DNA of 64,000 nucleotides, from positions 87,040 to 151,039 of the forward strand of contig FMXS01000010.1 in the NCBI GenBank assembly GCA_900104495.1, written 5' to 3'. The notes below the pieces were generated by a model. It was not told the origin of the DNA. It saw only the letters and a list, made by a program, of their open reading frames with translations, and did not search any database. Below are positions 54,152 to 63,895 of this stretch, piece by piece. The DNA is from Ruminococcaceae bacterium FB2012. GTDB lineage: Bacteria; Bacillota; Clostridia; Oscillospirales; Ruminococcaceae. The position numbers and the translations under genes are program-made. The stretch's first letter is position 1, and every line of letters starts with the position of its first letter.

Positions 54152-54180
54152 ATTATAGCACACAATTGGCTTTTTTTCAA
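54152..54180 (-). promoter_or_regulatory. Promoter of the surface-protein operon
   Basis: Minus strand TTGAAA (54175-54180), 17-base spacer, TATAAT (54152-54157), 75 bases before the GTG start. The same elements and spacing occur at 31726-31754. Confidence 0.88.
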
Positions 54181-54416
54181 GTGGCAATTACAAGAAAATT
54201 CACACATCTGTTTTGTGCAATGTGCATAGCAGCACCGGGCTTTTCGTCCACATTATTTATTATTTCTATATATATATTAACAAATTCAATGTTGCATTCA
54301 GGTGTGAAAAGCCTCTAAATCTCCTGCTCAAAGCGCCAAAATATACTTTTTCACTCTAATTATACATATAAGAAGATGACAGCTATGTGATAATATGATA
54401 AAAATACAAGAAAACA
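54181..54416. other. AT-rich gap upstream of the surface operon
   Basis: No gene. Very AT-rich; could hold regulatory sites for the operon promoter, but I see no clear operator. Confidence 0.3.
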
Positions 54417-54450
54417 ATAGCGGAAGCAGTAATTGAACCGCTTCCGCTAT
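54417..54450 (-). terminator. Terminator after the small SLOG-linked gene
   Basis: ATAGCGGAAGC pairs with GCTTCCGCTAT (11 bp, 12-base loop) with a T-rich tail on the minus strand, 18 bases after the 82-residue gene. Confidence 0.75.
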
Positions 54451-54467
54451 ATTACATTTTCTTATGC

Positions 54468-54716
54468 TTACTTGATAATGATAAACCTCTTTTTATCCTC
54501 GCTGAATTCGGTTTTCCCGCCGAGAGACTGCGCAAAATCGCCGATTGAGATCATCATATCGGTCGTAGGCGTATCTTCAAATTCAAAATAGGCATCTTTT
54601 GGATCAACGTTTGGCAAATGGTAGTTCCGGATCTTGAACTTCACGCCGAATCTTTTTTCAAACTTAAGTCCGAAATTCATAAGGCTGACAATTGGCACAA
54701 GTATCTTTTCATGCAT
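54468..54716 (-). CDS. Small protein linked to the SLOG gene
   Basis: An 82-residue protein, helix then beta pattern (EKILVPIVSLMNFGLKFEKR, DMMISIGDFAQSLGGKTEFS). GAGGTGA lies upstream, inside the end of the SLOG gene, whose stop it overlaps. Unknown function; tightly coupled to its neighbour, so likely a partner. Confidence 0.7.
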   Translation of the reverse strand: MHEKILVPIVSLMNFGLKFEKRFGVKFKIRNYHLPNVDPKDAYFEFEDTPTTDMMISIGDFAQSLGGKTEFSEDKKRFIIIK

Positions 54717-55195
54717 TATTCATTCACCTCGAATAGGTTGATAATTCGTTTTCCGCGCTGTTTCGCATATTCAACGGCCTTGTATGCTCCACCGCTGTTA
54801 TGATCGACCGCACAGATAACGAGGTCGCTGCGGTCGATCATTTGCTTGTTTCGCTCGAAGATCGCGGCTTTTGGGTGGGTCTGTGAGGATTCATAGCAGA
54901 TCTGCACCTCATCGTAATACGCTTCAAAGCTGTCCCGATTGTCACGGTAGTCTGCTCTCTCGTAGGGCAGGACAAGGATGTGCGCTGCATTGCCGCAGGC
55001 ATAGGTTTTAATGGCTGTTCTTATTGCTGACGATACCATTTGGTCAAACTCGCCATCCGTGCCGACAAGAAATTCGACATATTCCTTGTTCATTATCAAG
55101 CTTTTGAGCTTCGATGTTAGCTTTTCCTCAATCAAAAACGCATTCGGGAGGTGTCTGTGACCAAAAAAGGCGACTGTATATATGTTCAGGCTCAT
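54716..55195 (-). CDS. SLOG / DUF1273-like nucleotide-binding protein
   Basis: A 159-residue protein starting MSLNIYTVAFFGHRHLPNAF: the FGHR start, EFLVGTDGEFDQMVSSAIRT and SDLVICAVDHNSGGAYKAVE are SLOG blocks of the YpsA type. SLOG proteins bind or make nucleotide-derived ligands and are often in defence systems. It overlaps the last bases of the restriction-modification gene, so both are co-translated, pointing to a joint function. Confidence 0.85.
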   Translation of the reverse strand: MSLNIYTVAFFGHRHLPNAFLIEEKLTSKLKSLIMNKEYVEFLVGTDGEFDQMVSSAIRTAIKTYACGNAAHILVLPYERADYRDNRDSFEAYYDEVQICYESSQTHPKAAIFERNKQMIDRSDLVICAVDHNSGGAYKAVEYAKQRGKRIINLFEVNE

Positions 55196-57981
55196 GGCTT
55201 TACACCGCTTGTCAATTTCTGATACATTTTCATCAGCTCTGCAACGCACTCGGCCTCGGTGTTTAGCCTGTTCCAGAAGCCATAGGCTTGCATAACCGCC
55301 TTGTCGTTAAGCTGATGAGCTTTACGGAGCTCGGGCGGCATTGTCGTCTCATCATAGAGATCGGCAAGGGAGCAATCGGGGTATTTTGCCCTTGCATCGA
55401 GGATCATTTGCGCGGTATGCTCGATTGCAGTCTTTTGATCGGCTGTCGGAGTAGGCCAGGGGAATGTGTTATAAACGTTATTTACTGTGTAGCTATAATC
55501 GCTTTTCAATCTACAGCATATTGCTCTCATCCAAGCCATATGCACATTAGAAGTTAATATGCCAAAATGAAATAATGTAGCATCTGGCATTATCCTTACT
55601 TTATCACTGCATAATACACTATCGTCCAAATAACCAATAGGAATATATTTTCTTCTTTCCGATGATACTTGCGGAATAACAAGGAAATGACCTTTGGGCA
55701 TATTTTCAACATGAAAGCGTGTCGGTTTATCGGCTATTTTTCTTGTTCCTTCACTAGTACTGTTTAAACGGTACTGTCTTACTAATTCTACTCTTTTTAA
55801 ACATTCAGGCATCGTCCTTAATTCTTTAGGAGAACACTCGCCGAGCCACAAACAGTAACGCTTTATCCCATTAATATATTCTCTTGCACCTATCCATTGC
55901 TTAAAATAGCTCTCGGATTTAGGTTCGTTGATGATAAACTCCTGTTTTTCTTCCTCTGTAAACAAATAATATCCACCGTCAATAGGTTTATTTCCTATGC
56001 CGATAGAGGGAACATTGCAAAGAGGATTATTTCTGTTATCAACAATAATATTATCTGCTTCAATTAAGTATCCATTTATGCTTTTTACTATTTTTTTAGC
56101 ACCGTTGTCAAAAAGTTGTTTAGGGGCATCATTGGGAGCAATACTGAATCCGATAATAACACAATGTACATGAGCTTTAAGAGAGGCTTCGCTATCCCAC
56201 CGGAATGTACGGTGTGCAAAATCTATATGGACACCAGATTCAAATAGATTCTTCCAAAGAATAGCGACCTGTTCTCCTTGAGTAATACTATTAGTCGATA
56301 CAAGTGCCGTTCTGACCTGTGTATTATCCATAAGACAAGCTGATTTTTTATACCAACATGAAACATAATCAAGATTTCCGCTGTTTTTTACTCCATCAAA
56401 CACTTCAAATAAATCTGCTTTTTGAGTTCCATTCATAAATCGTGCGCCAACGAACGGCGGGTTGCCCATGATATATGACAGCTTGTCCTTCGGAACAACG
56501 CTCTCCCAGTCTATGCGCAGGGCATTGGCTTGGGTAATGTTGGCATAGCTTTTCAGCGGCAGGAAATCTATATCCTGCTGTATGATTTCCTCGGTTTCAT
56601 GGAGCATCTGGCTCTCGGCTATCCATAAAGCGGTTTTGGCAACGGTCACGGCAAAATCATTGATCTCTATGCCGTAAAACTGACCGATGCTGACCTTAAT
56701 GGGGTTATACTCTCCTTCGGCACCGAACTGCATCTGTCCCTGGTTGATCTCGTCTATGATCATGTTTTCAAGACGACGCAGGCTGATATAGGTCTCGGTC
56801 AGAAAGTTTCCGCTGCCGCAGGCCGGATCAAAGAACACCAGAGCTGCGAGCTTCTTTTCAAAAGCATCCAGCTTGGTCCTCTTGGCTTTAAGCTGAACCG
56901 TATTTTCAATAATATCGTTATACTCGGCTTTCAGCCCGTCAAGGAACAGCGGGTCTATGACCTTATGGATGTTTTCAATCGAGGTATAGTGCATTCCGCC
57001 GCTTCGCCTGGTCTCGGGATTGAGGGTAGACTCGAATACTGCTCCGAAAATGGTCGGGCTGATCTCCGACCAGTCGAAGCCCGCACTTGCCTTGTTTACA
57101 AGGATATCTACAATCTCATCGGTGAAAGGCGGGATTATTATGTTTTCATCCGCGAACAGTCCTCCGTTCACATACGGGAACGCAGCCAGTTCCTTGTCCA
57201 TATACGGATCGTATTCCTCACGCTTCTCATCAGTCATATCAAGCACCTTGAAAAGCTCCCGGAGCTTTTTATGAACCTCTTTTACCGGGAACTGCTGCAA
57301 ATACTGACCGAACATCTCGTGAGCACCGAATATCCCGGCATCTTCTGCATAAAGGCAGAATACAAGCCGGACACAGAGCATATTTAGGCTTTTGAGTGTA
57401 TCGGGGCTTTCGGGGTCCTTGTATTGTTTTAATATCGCATCATAAAGCCTGCCGACCAGCTCGCCCGCCTGCATGGAGATCTCTTCTTCTTTTTTCATGA
57501 TCTCCGACTTCTGCTGAACAAGAAATTGCAGACGGTAATAATCTTTGGCAAGGTCCTTCAGCAATATCTGCTCCGGCTCGCCGTTGGGCTTATTCATATC
57601 ATAAACGAGGAACTCAGCGAAATTGCAGGTGATGATCCACCTTGGTCTATCATCGTAGGGCAGCTCGGCGGAGTAACGCTTCGCTTGCTGAAACGGATTC
57701 AGCAGAGTGCCGTCGGACTGTCTGATAGCCTTACGGAGATCCTTTCCGAGAGATTTCTGCTCAATCATTACATGAGTTGACTTGATATATCCGTCAATGA
57801 AAGAGGTGTGATCGAGGTGTACCTGATCTTCAAAGCTGATAAAGCCTGCAATATCTTCTACCCCGAAGACGCTGACAAGCAGATCTATCCAGAACTTCTG
57901 CGACTCGCCCTTTTCGTAGCCCTTGTCTTTCCAGCGTGCTGCAAATTCCTTTGCAGCCTTTTTCTGTTCCTTTTCGGTCAT
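55192..57981 (-). CDS. MmeI-like fused restriction-modification enzyme
   Basis: A 929-residue enzyme from ATG 57981 (AAGGGGG 8 bases upstream). The N-terminal nuclease has D63 in FIDGYIKST and the E-x-K pair in VMIEQKSLGK (74-76). A helical linker follows, then the adenine methyltransferase with motif I FFDPACGSGNFLTET and motif IV IMGNPPFVGARF. The C-terminal target recognition domain runs from about residue 620 (WIGAREYINGIKRYCLWLGE). MmeI-type enzymes cut at a fixed distance from the site and protect by one-strand methylation. All core motifs are present, so it is probably active. Confidence 0.9.
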   Translation of the reverse strand: MTEKEQKKAAKEFAARWKDKGYEKGESQKFWIDLLVSVFGVEDIAGFISFEDQVHLDHTSFIDGYIKSTHVMIEQKSLGKDLRKAIRQSDGTLLNPFQQAKRYSAELPYDDRPRWIITCNFAEFLVYDMNKPNGEPEQILLKDLAKDYYRLQFLVQQKSEIMKKEEEISMQAGELVGRLYDAILKQYKDPESPDTLKSLNMLCVRLVFCLYAEDAGIFGAHEMFGQYLQQFPVKEVHKKLRELFKVLDMTDEKREEYDPYMDKELAAFPYVNGGLFADENIIIPPFTDEIVDILVNKASAGFDWSEISPTIFGAVFESTLNPETRRSGGMHYTSIENIHKVIDPLFLDGLKAEYNDIIENTVQLKAKRTKLDAFEKKLAALVFFDPACGSGNFLTETYISLRRLENMIIDEINQGQMQFGAEGEYNPIKVSIGQFYGIEINDFAVTVAKTALWIAESQMLHETEEIIQQDIDFLPLKSYANITQANALRIDWESVVPKDKLSYIMGNPPFVGARFMNGTQKADLFEVFDGVKNSGNLDYVSCWYKKSACLMDNTQVRTALVSTNSITQGEQVAILWKNLFESGVHIDFAHRTFRWDSEASLKAHVHCVIIGFSIAPNDAPKQLFDNGAKKIVKSINGYLIEADNIIVDNRNNPLCNVPSIGIGNKPIDGGYYLFTEEEKQEFIINEPKSESYFKQWIGAREYINGIKRYCLWLGECSPKELRTMPECLKRVELVRQYRLNSTSEGTRKIADKPTRFHVENMPKGHFLVIPQVSSERRKYIPIGYLDDSVLCSDKVRIMPDATLFHFGILTSNVHMAWMRAICCRLKSDYSYTVNNVYNTFPWPTPTADQKTAIEHTAQMILDARAKYPDCSLADLYDETTMPPELRKAHQLNDKAVMQAYGFWNRLNTEAECVAELMKMYQKLTSGVKP

Positions 57982-58053
57982 AACAGCAGCCCCCTTTGTA
58001 TTGCATACCGTAAACCGCATAGGATATAATATGATAAGCGGTGCGGCTCTCGG

Positions 58054-58074
58054 TTTCGCAAAATTCAGTATTTG
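58054..58074 (-). repeat. 21-bp inverted repeat, left copy
   Basis: Exact reverse complement of 59330-59350 (core AATACTGAATTTTGC). The two copies flank the integrase gene in opposite orientation, 1.26 kb apart. Confidence 0.8.
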
Positions 58075-58152
58075 GAGTAATCCAAAGGCCAAATCTCCGA
58101 AAACTGCACTTTGCGCATGACCGGAATACGAACATCTGACGAACAATTGACG

Positions 58153-59232
58153 TTAAGCCGACAGCGACAGCAGATTCATGCAGGCACGTTTCCTATCCAT
58201 AGAGCTGTGGATATAGCGGTTAAGGGTGACCTCAACGCTGCTGTGGCCGAGGATCTCGGAAAGAGTCTTGATGTCGAAACCAAGCTCAAGAGCAGAAGTC
58301 GAGAACGAATGGCGGAGGGCATGGTAATTAATTGACGGCAGATTTGCGTTATTCAGTACACGCTTGAAACGGTTCTGCATAGTGCGGGGCTCAACAGGAC
58401 GGCAGCTTCCGGACAGAATATATTCGGAGCCTTTTCCCTCAAACTCTTTAAGCATCGGCATGATGCAGTCGGGGATCGGAATGGTACGGAGCGAGTTTGC
58501 ACTCTTGGGTTCTGTAATGATAAGCTGTGTCTTGCGCTTACCGTCAAAACATTGAATACGCTGAATGGTCTTGCGAACGGTCAAAGTACTGTTCGCAAGG
58601 TCGATATCCTGCCACTGCAGAGCGCAGAGCTCACCAATTCGTACACCTGTGTATAGTGAAAGTGCTACGCCGAGCGTGGTTGTGCTGTGGTTATTATTCA
58701 GATAAGTTGAAAGTTCTTTCTGTTGTGTTTTGGTTAACGTCCTTACTTCCGAGGTCATTTTCTTGGGTAAAACAATGCCGTCGAGCACATTTCGGACGGC
58801 GTACTCGCGGCAGGCATAGCGGTATATTGATTTTAGCAGCACGATAATATCCGTAACATAACGTGCAGATAGCCCCGATTTCAGCTTGCTTTCGATAAAA
58901 GCGTAGATGTCCTTTGCTGCAAGAACGGCGATGTTACGTTCTCCGAATGCTGGCAGGATATGCTTGTCGAGCTTCATGCGGTAGTTTGCTGCGGTGGATT
59001 CTTTAATACGGTTTCGGGTTACATACATCCACTCCGACGATAGCTCTCTGACGGTCATTTCCGTTACGGCGGCCTGGTGCTGAACCGTCTGATAGTCAAG
59101 CATCATCTTGTATTCAGCCTCCTGTTCGGTCGAGCCGTAGTATGATTTGTATTTTCTCTTGCCGTTAACGCTGCCAATCGATATGCGGCATTCCCAGCGC
59201 CCGTCCCGGCGCTGATAGGTTGTTCCTTTCAT
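58153..59232 (-). CDS. Tyrosine recombinase (integrase)
   Basis: A 359-residue integrase; start at 59232 has GGAGG 6 bases upstream. The N-terminal arm-binding fold (MKGTTYQRRDGRWECRISIG) and SAM-like core-binding domain (VRELSSEWMYVTRNRIKEST) are typical of Tn916-like enzymes. Catalytic residues are visible: Arg in TGVRIGELCALQW, His-x-x-Arg in YHALRHSFSTSA, His in LGHSSVEVTLNRY and the Tyr nucleophile in RYIHSS. Complete. It lies between the restriction gene and the truncated relaxase; probably mobilised this island. Confidence 0.92.
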   Translation of the reverse strand: MKGTTYQRRDGRWECRISIGSVNGKRKYKSYYGSTEQEAEYKMMLDYQTVQHQAAVTEMTVRELSSEWMYVTRNRIKESTAANYRMKLDKHILPAFGERNIAVLAAKDIYAFIESKLKSGLSARYVTDIIVLLKSIYRYACREYAVRNVLDGIVLPKKMTSEVRTLTKTQQKELSTYLNNNHSTTTLGVALSLYTGVRIGELCALQWQDIDLANSTLTVRKTIQRIQCFDGKRKTQLIITEPKSANSLRTIPIPDCIMPMLKEFEGKGSEYILSGSCRPVEPRTMQNRFKRVLNNANLPSINYHALRHSFSTSALELGFDIKTLSEILGHSSVEVTLNRYIHSSMDRKRACMNLLSLSA

Positions 59233-59329
59233 TCTGTTACCTCCAAAAAATCTTTTGTCTCCGTTGACTTTAACATAAAATAATGATATAATAAAATACA
59301 ATATGAAGCACCTATAATCTATGCTTCTT

Positions 59330-59350
59330 CAAATACTGAATTTTGCGAAA
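59330..59350 (+). repeat. 21-bp inverted repeat, right copy
   Basis: See the left copy at 58054-58074. It lies about 100 bases upstream of the integrase start. The region 59233-59410 otherwise shows no gene. Confidence 0.8.
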
Positions 59351-59410
59351 AGCACCGATACAGAGCCTCTGCACCGGTGCTTACTGTGTTTTGGGTATTC
59401 GTCATTTCCG

Positions 59411-61093
59411 TTAATAATCAAAATGCATACTGTGATCCGTCCTGATACCGAGTTCCTCCTTCTTCTGCTCGATCTCCCGGCGGAGCTTCCTGTCCACCCT
59501 CGGCTTATCATTGCTGCGGCGGCGCATATCGTCGTCTGCTATGATTCGGACAAGGTGTGCGAACAAGGAAAACACAGTACCTGTCATCATACTGTGCTCG
59601 TAATCATCAGCTTGGCGGTACAGAGCCTCGGCGTACTCGTTCCCGTCATCAGCTGATTTCTTAAGCATCTCTTTTGCATTTTCCTCGTCCTGTTCGATCT
59701 CATCAGTACCAAACAGCAGCAGCTTCCCGAGCAGATATGAACACCAGCTGTTGCGATCGGCGTTTCCTTCAAGCAGACAAACGGCTTTCTCTGTATCGTG
59801 GTACTCGTTATCATCAAGCAGTATCTTGGCATAGGTGTACGCCGCATAAGGCTTTACGCTGTCATGCTTGTAAGCCTTTTCAAGCCACTCAACTGCCTGT
59901 GCAAGGTCTTTCTTATCCTCGGACAGATACAGCTTTGCAAGAGCAAACATAGCATACTCGTTATCATTATCCGCCGCCTGACGCAGATAGTGTTCTGCCT
60001 TATCAAAGTCGGCATATACTAATTCTCCCAACATATATATCTTTCCGAGCTTGTATGCAGACAGCGTATCACCGTTGTCGGAAAGCTCGGTCAGCATTTT
60101 TATTCCTCTGTCAATATCCTGTTCGGTATGCTCCCCGGAGATATATTCAAGAGCGAGATAACGCTCGGCGTTTCTGTTTCCGAGCGACGCGGCCTTCTGT
60201 AAGAGTTCCTCGCCCAGATCTGCCGCAGGAGCAACTTCATCACCTGTCATCAGAGCCTTTCCGTATTTGTACAGGCCATGCTTGTTATTCACAAGTCCCG
60301 CGAGCTTGGAGTAATCCGTCGGTTCGGGAGGCTCCGGCATTGTCTCGTCCATGATGATCAGATCGTCCATTGCAAGCACGGTTCGGATTATCATATTCTT
60401 GACAGAACGGAACTCCATGTTCTCAGTCAACTGCGGGAATGTCTTGGGTTTTAAGGTGTATGTCTTGTATTTCGCACTCTCAAACTCGCACCACTTTTCA
60501 TAGAGCTTTACAATGCGTTCGTCCTGAGCCAGCATAGCGAAGATGCTGTCAACGGTCTGCTTGATATTCTTCGGCAGATAGCCATAGACCTTTTTGCCTT
60601 TTGCTGTTTTCAGCTGTTCCCGCAGCAGCATTATCATTCCGACAAGCTGCTCGTCGATCTCTCCAGTCCCGATCTCCGACAGAACGTCTTTCATCTGTTC
60701 TTCGGATTCGGCTTTCAACTCGTTTCGTGTTTCGGTTTGCTGCTGATAGATGCTTTTTAGCTCGTCCTGAAAAATATCGTTTGCAAACACGGAACGTATC
60801 TTGTCGATGCCCTCTTTCGTGAGGTAGCCCTGCTTCGGGTTTGTCGAATAGACGATCATGTGGATATGCGGGTGATGTGTGGTATCGTGGAACGCGGCAT
60901 ACCATTTCAGATTTGCAAGCGGAATCTTCTGTGCCTGCGCTATGTCTGTGATGTGCCGCTTGACGAGCTCCCGCCACATATCCGAGTTGGTGTAGCCGAG
61001 GCGCACGGCATCCTCACGCCGCAGGGATACAACATGAGTCCAAATAATACCCGGATGATTTGCGACTTCATCTGCAACGGCTTTCAGATACAC
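59411..61093 (-). pseudogene. N-terminally truncated MobP3-like relaxase with Sel1 repeats
   Basis: The frame (GTG at 61093) opens inside the relaxase core: VADEVANHPGIIWTHVVSLR, then HDTTHHPHIHMIVYS with the metal-binding His residues. The part that carries the catalytic Tyr in this family is missing; a stop lies two codons upstream. Residues 270-520 are Sel1/TPR-like repeats (YLALEYISGEHTEQDIDRGI, AYKLGKIYMLGELVYADFDK). Without the N-terminus it cannot nick oriT. The break at about 61095 coincides with the start of foreign surface-gene DNA. Could still give a Sel1 protein. Confidence 0.8.
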
Positions 61094-61097
61094 TATT

Positions 61098-61688
61098 TAT
61101 AGAGCGGACGTAACAAATGTTAATCCCTCAGTCACGGACAGTAATAAATGTCTCGGTAAGGATTATATCGAATATACTCTTTCAGACAAATATGATCCCG
61201 CCGTTCTGGCAGAGATTGATCCTTATCCCCCATATCCAACCCTCTCTGCGGGAGATAAGCTTTATTACTCCGTCAAGCTTGATGACGAAGGAACGCCGAT
61301 ATCGCTTGATGCAGAAGACAGGACTGTTGCAAATAAAGACAGCCTGACAGCTTCCAAATATACTGTAGACGGAATAGATGTTGAATATAAAGGACATTAT
61401 CTGAACTGGGCGAGTCAGTTCGAGGCTCTCGGTAGCGGTACCTATCATAACGAAACTTACGGAAGCAATGTGACTGTGGGGAGCGGAAGCGGAACGGGTG
61501 TACAGACTCATGCTGAGCCTTTATACTGGCAGGCCAATGAGATACCTGTAGACGGAGCAGAGGACAGACTGCCGTTCTACCATGAGTATATTTTAAGGAT
61601 ATCTTGGACAAACGGAAGCGAAGCTGCCGACGCATCTGCTGAATTTAAAGACACGGATATAGTATATATCACAGTAAAGGCAGACTAA
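61098..61688 (+). pseudogene. Relic of a type 2 surface-operon gene
   Basis: An open frame without start or signal helix encodes an Asp/Tyr-rich extracellular domain ending in EYILRISWTNGSEAADASAE and DTDIVYITVKAD, which aligns with the C-terminus of the 281-residue protein at 52069-52914. The 5' part is lost at the junction with the truncated relaxase. Confidence 0.8.
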
Positions 61689-61737
61689 AGCTTTATTTTG
61701 AGACATCAAAAAAATCAAACGGAAAGGAGCGGTACAG

Positions 61738-63430
61738 TTGGAAAAGATGAAAAAATTCCTGAAAACTCACTGGATCATGGTTTGGCTTATTGCGGCTGTA
61801 CTTACCTCCTCAATAATAGTTTTTGCGGAGTATATGGCGGAAAGAAACCGCGTGAGAAGGGTCGTAGCGAATGTAGCGGACGAAGGACAGCAGTTTTCTT
61901 CAAACTACCTGAAAGTTGCCGATATGGAACTTAAAAAGGTCTCGTTCAACGAAAGCGAAGAAATGGACTATTGCGTGATACCGATCAGTATCTGGAATCA
62001 CAGCGAGACCAATCCTCAGAAGGCGTATCAGGGCGATATTGAGTACAGCTGGAAGATGCAGCTGGTCGATAAAGACGGTCATCTGATCTCAAACACCAAC
62101 CCCGATCTTTCGAGCTATACTGTAGGCTATTCCGTTGACGGATCGAACTTTACAAACTTCAATTCTCTTACTTATGATGCTGGTACTGAAGAACATGTAG
62201 GCAACGGATATTATATAGACGGTACGGATACCTTTGACACAAAGGATTCAAACGGCATTTATCAGGTAGATGAGCGTATGCTTTATGTCGGTGCAAAAAA
62301 GTGGGTGATCAGCTTACTCTTATATACTGCGGTGGTTATGTGGCAAGAGCCTTGCAGGATTTTACTGCTACGAATGTGAAAACGGAAGCATCTACAGCAG
62401 GCAGTGAAACAACAACAGGACTCAGAATGTCGCAGGCAGGCGACTGCAAGCTTTATATGGGACGTCTTGTCGGAGAAATGGGATCTGGTATTGATTTTAT
62501 AACCATAGAAAGCAGTGAGTTTGGAGGAAGCATTTCAGGCAATAACAGTGATGTTAACTCCTGTTTTGGCGGTGTAATCGGCAGAATCAGCCATAATAAG
62601 GACGAAGACAGGACATGGGATTTCTCGTCTGTAACTCTTCAGGGAACTGTCGGAAACACCACTTCAAAAGCTGCTCAAAGGATCGGCGGCTTGATCGCTG
62701 AGATCGACGGCTCGTATAATGGAAATTCAAACCACCGTACACTTAATCTCATCGATGTAACTGTTAACGGCTTGACAGTCAGCGGTCCGGTTAGTGCTGA
62801 CGGTTCTATGGGTGGCCTTCTTGGCTATGACTGGAATAAGGTAGATGTAAATGCGAACAGTATTACTGTACAGGATAATTCCACAGACTCGACAAAGTCA
62901 ACAGTGAATATCGGTTCTGCGGCAGGACATACAGCAGGTCTGGTTTACAGGGCAACAGGGCACTGGAAAGTGACCTCAATAGATATCAAAAACATAAAGA
63001 TGACCGCATCAGGTGCATCTTCTGTTGGTATGCTTGTTAATAAAGGCTATACTTATTCGGGCAATAATGTGAATTTTTATACTGCGGGTAACAGCAGTGC
63101 AATATATCTTGAGCTTCCTGCTTCCTATACTTACAATCTTGCTTTGGATAGCAGTTCAAGTATCAATTCGTCGGCGGTGTTCGACGAGTTATGCGCTTAT
63201 ACCTGCCCGAGTTCTTCAGATATAATGAAGAACGGCAACGGTGTCATTTCGATCAATACCACATTTTATACAGACGGTACAAATGCAAGCGGAACTTATC
63301 ATGCACAGACTTCTTACGGCGCAAAGCCAAATCCTAATTCAAGATACTATTATAATCTTGATGCCATGGATAGTGTAGGAACACCGTCTGATACAAGCGA
63401 CCCCGCAAAACTGATGATACCTCAGATACA
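61738..63430 (+). pseudogene. Deletion fusion of type 3 gene and giant GLUG gene
   Basis: Begins at TTG/ATG 61738-61747 with GAAAGGAG upstream. The first 180 codons match the type 3 protein (MVWLIAAVLTSSIIVFAEYM). Near 62300 the frame shifts into sequence matching the giant protein around residues 850-1200: YMGRLVGEM, SCFGGVIGRISHNKDEDRTW, GSMGGLLGYDW and AQTSYGAKPNPNSRYYYNLD. The missing part would be the end of the type 3 gene and first 800 codons of the giant gene. The match ends at about 63412-63430, so both ends are cut. Confidence 0.82.
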
Positions 63431-63436
63431 AACACC

Positions 63437-63676
63437 AATAATTTTCTTGCGAGAGTTCCATATGGATACAAAAAGGATAAAGACAGATCAGTTACTATAC
63501 CGAGCTTATCAACTCGAATCCGGAATGGGAGCTTGTGGGAATATTTGCTGATGAAGGTCTTTCCGGAACCCAGCTTGCACACCGTACCGAAATGAATAAA
63601 CTGCTGGGACTTGCCCGTAAAAACAAGGTTGACCTTATTTTATGCAAGTCAATCAGTAGATTTGCCCGTAATACAG
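63437..63676 (+). pseudogene. Out-of-order serine recombinase pieces
   Basis: First piece (about 63437-63478): ARVPYGYKKDKD, a motif from the middle of such recombinases. Second piece (about 63475-63676), in another frame: SYYTELINSNPEWELVGIFA, DEGLSGTQLAHRTEMNKLLG, ending SISRFARNT, which normally lies before the first piece. Two recombination or deletion joins are needed to create this order. Confidence 0.7.
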
Positions 63677-63895
63677 GTCATGAGCGCACCGGCAAACGGA
63701 CAGACACAGAACACCAGCATTATCTTCTTCCCGGAGGCAACGGCTTCATGGGGCACGGTGACCTATTTCGGTCTTTATAATGCGGCTACAGGAGGACAGC
63801 TCGTTCTTTATGGCGCGCTCACCAATCCCATCACGATCTCGGCTAACTATGTACCGCTGTTCCGTGTGGGAAACTTCAGCCTTACACTCACATAA
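63677..63895 (+). pseudogene. C-terminal piece of a phage tail-fibre protein
   Basis: The frame gives MSAPANGQTQNTSIIFFPEA, TASWGTVTYFGLYNAATGGQ and LVLYGALTNPITISANYVPL before a TAA, the typical end of a phage tail or fibre protein. The 5' part is replaced by the recombinase fragment. In 63896-64000 no gene is seen. Confidence 0.65.
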
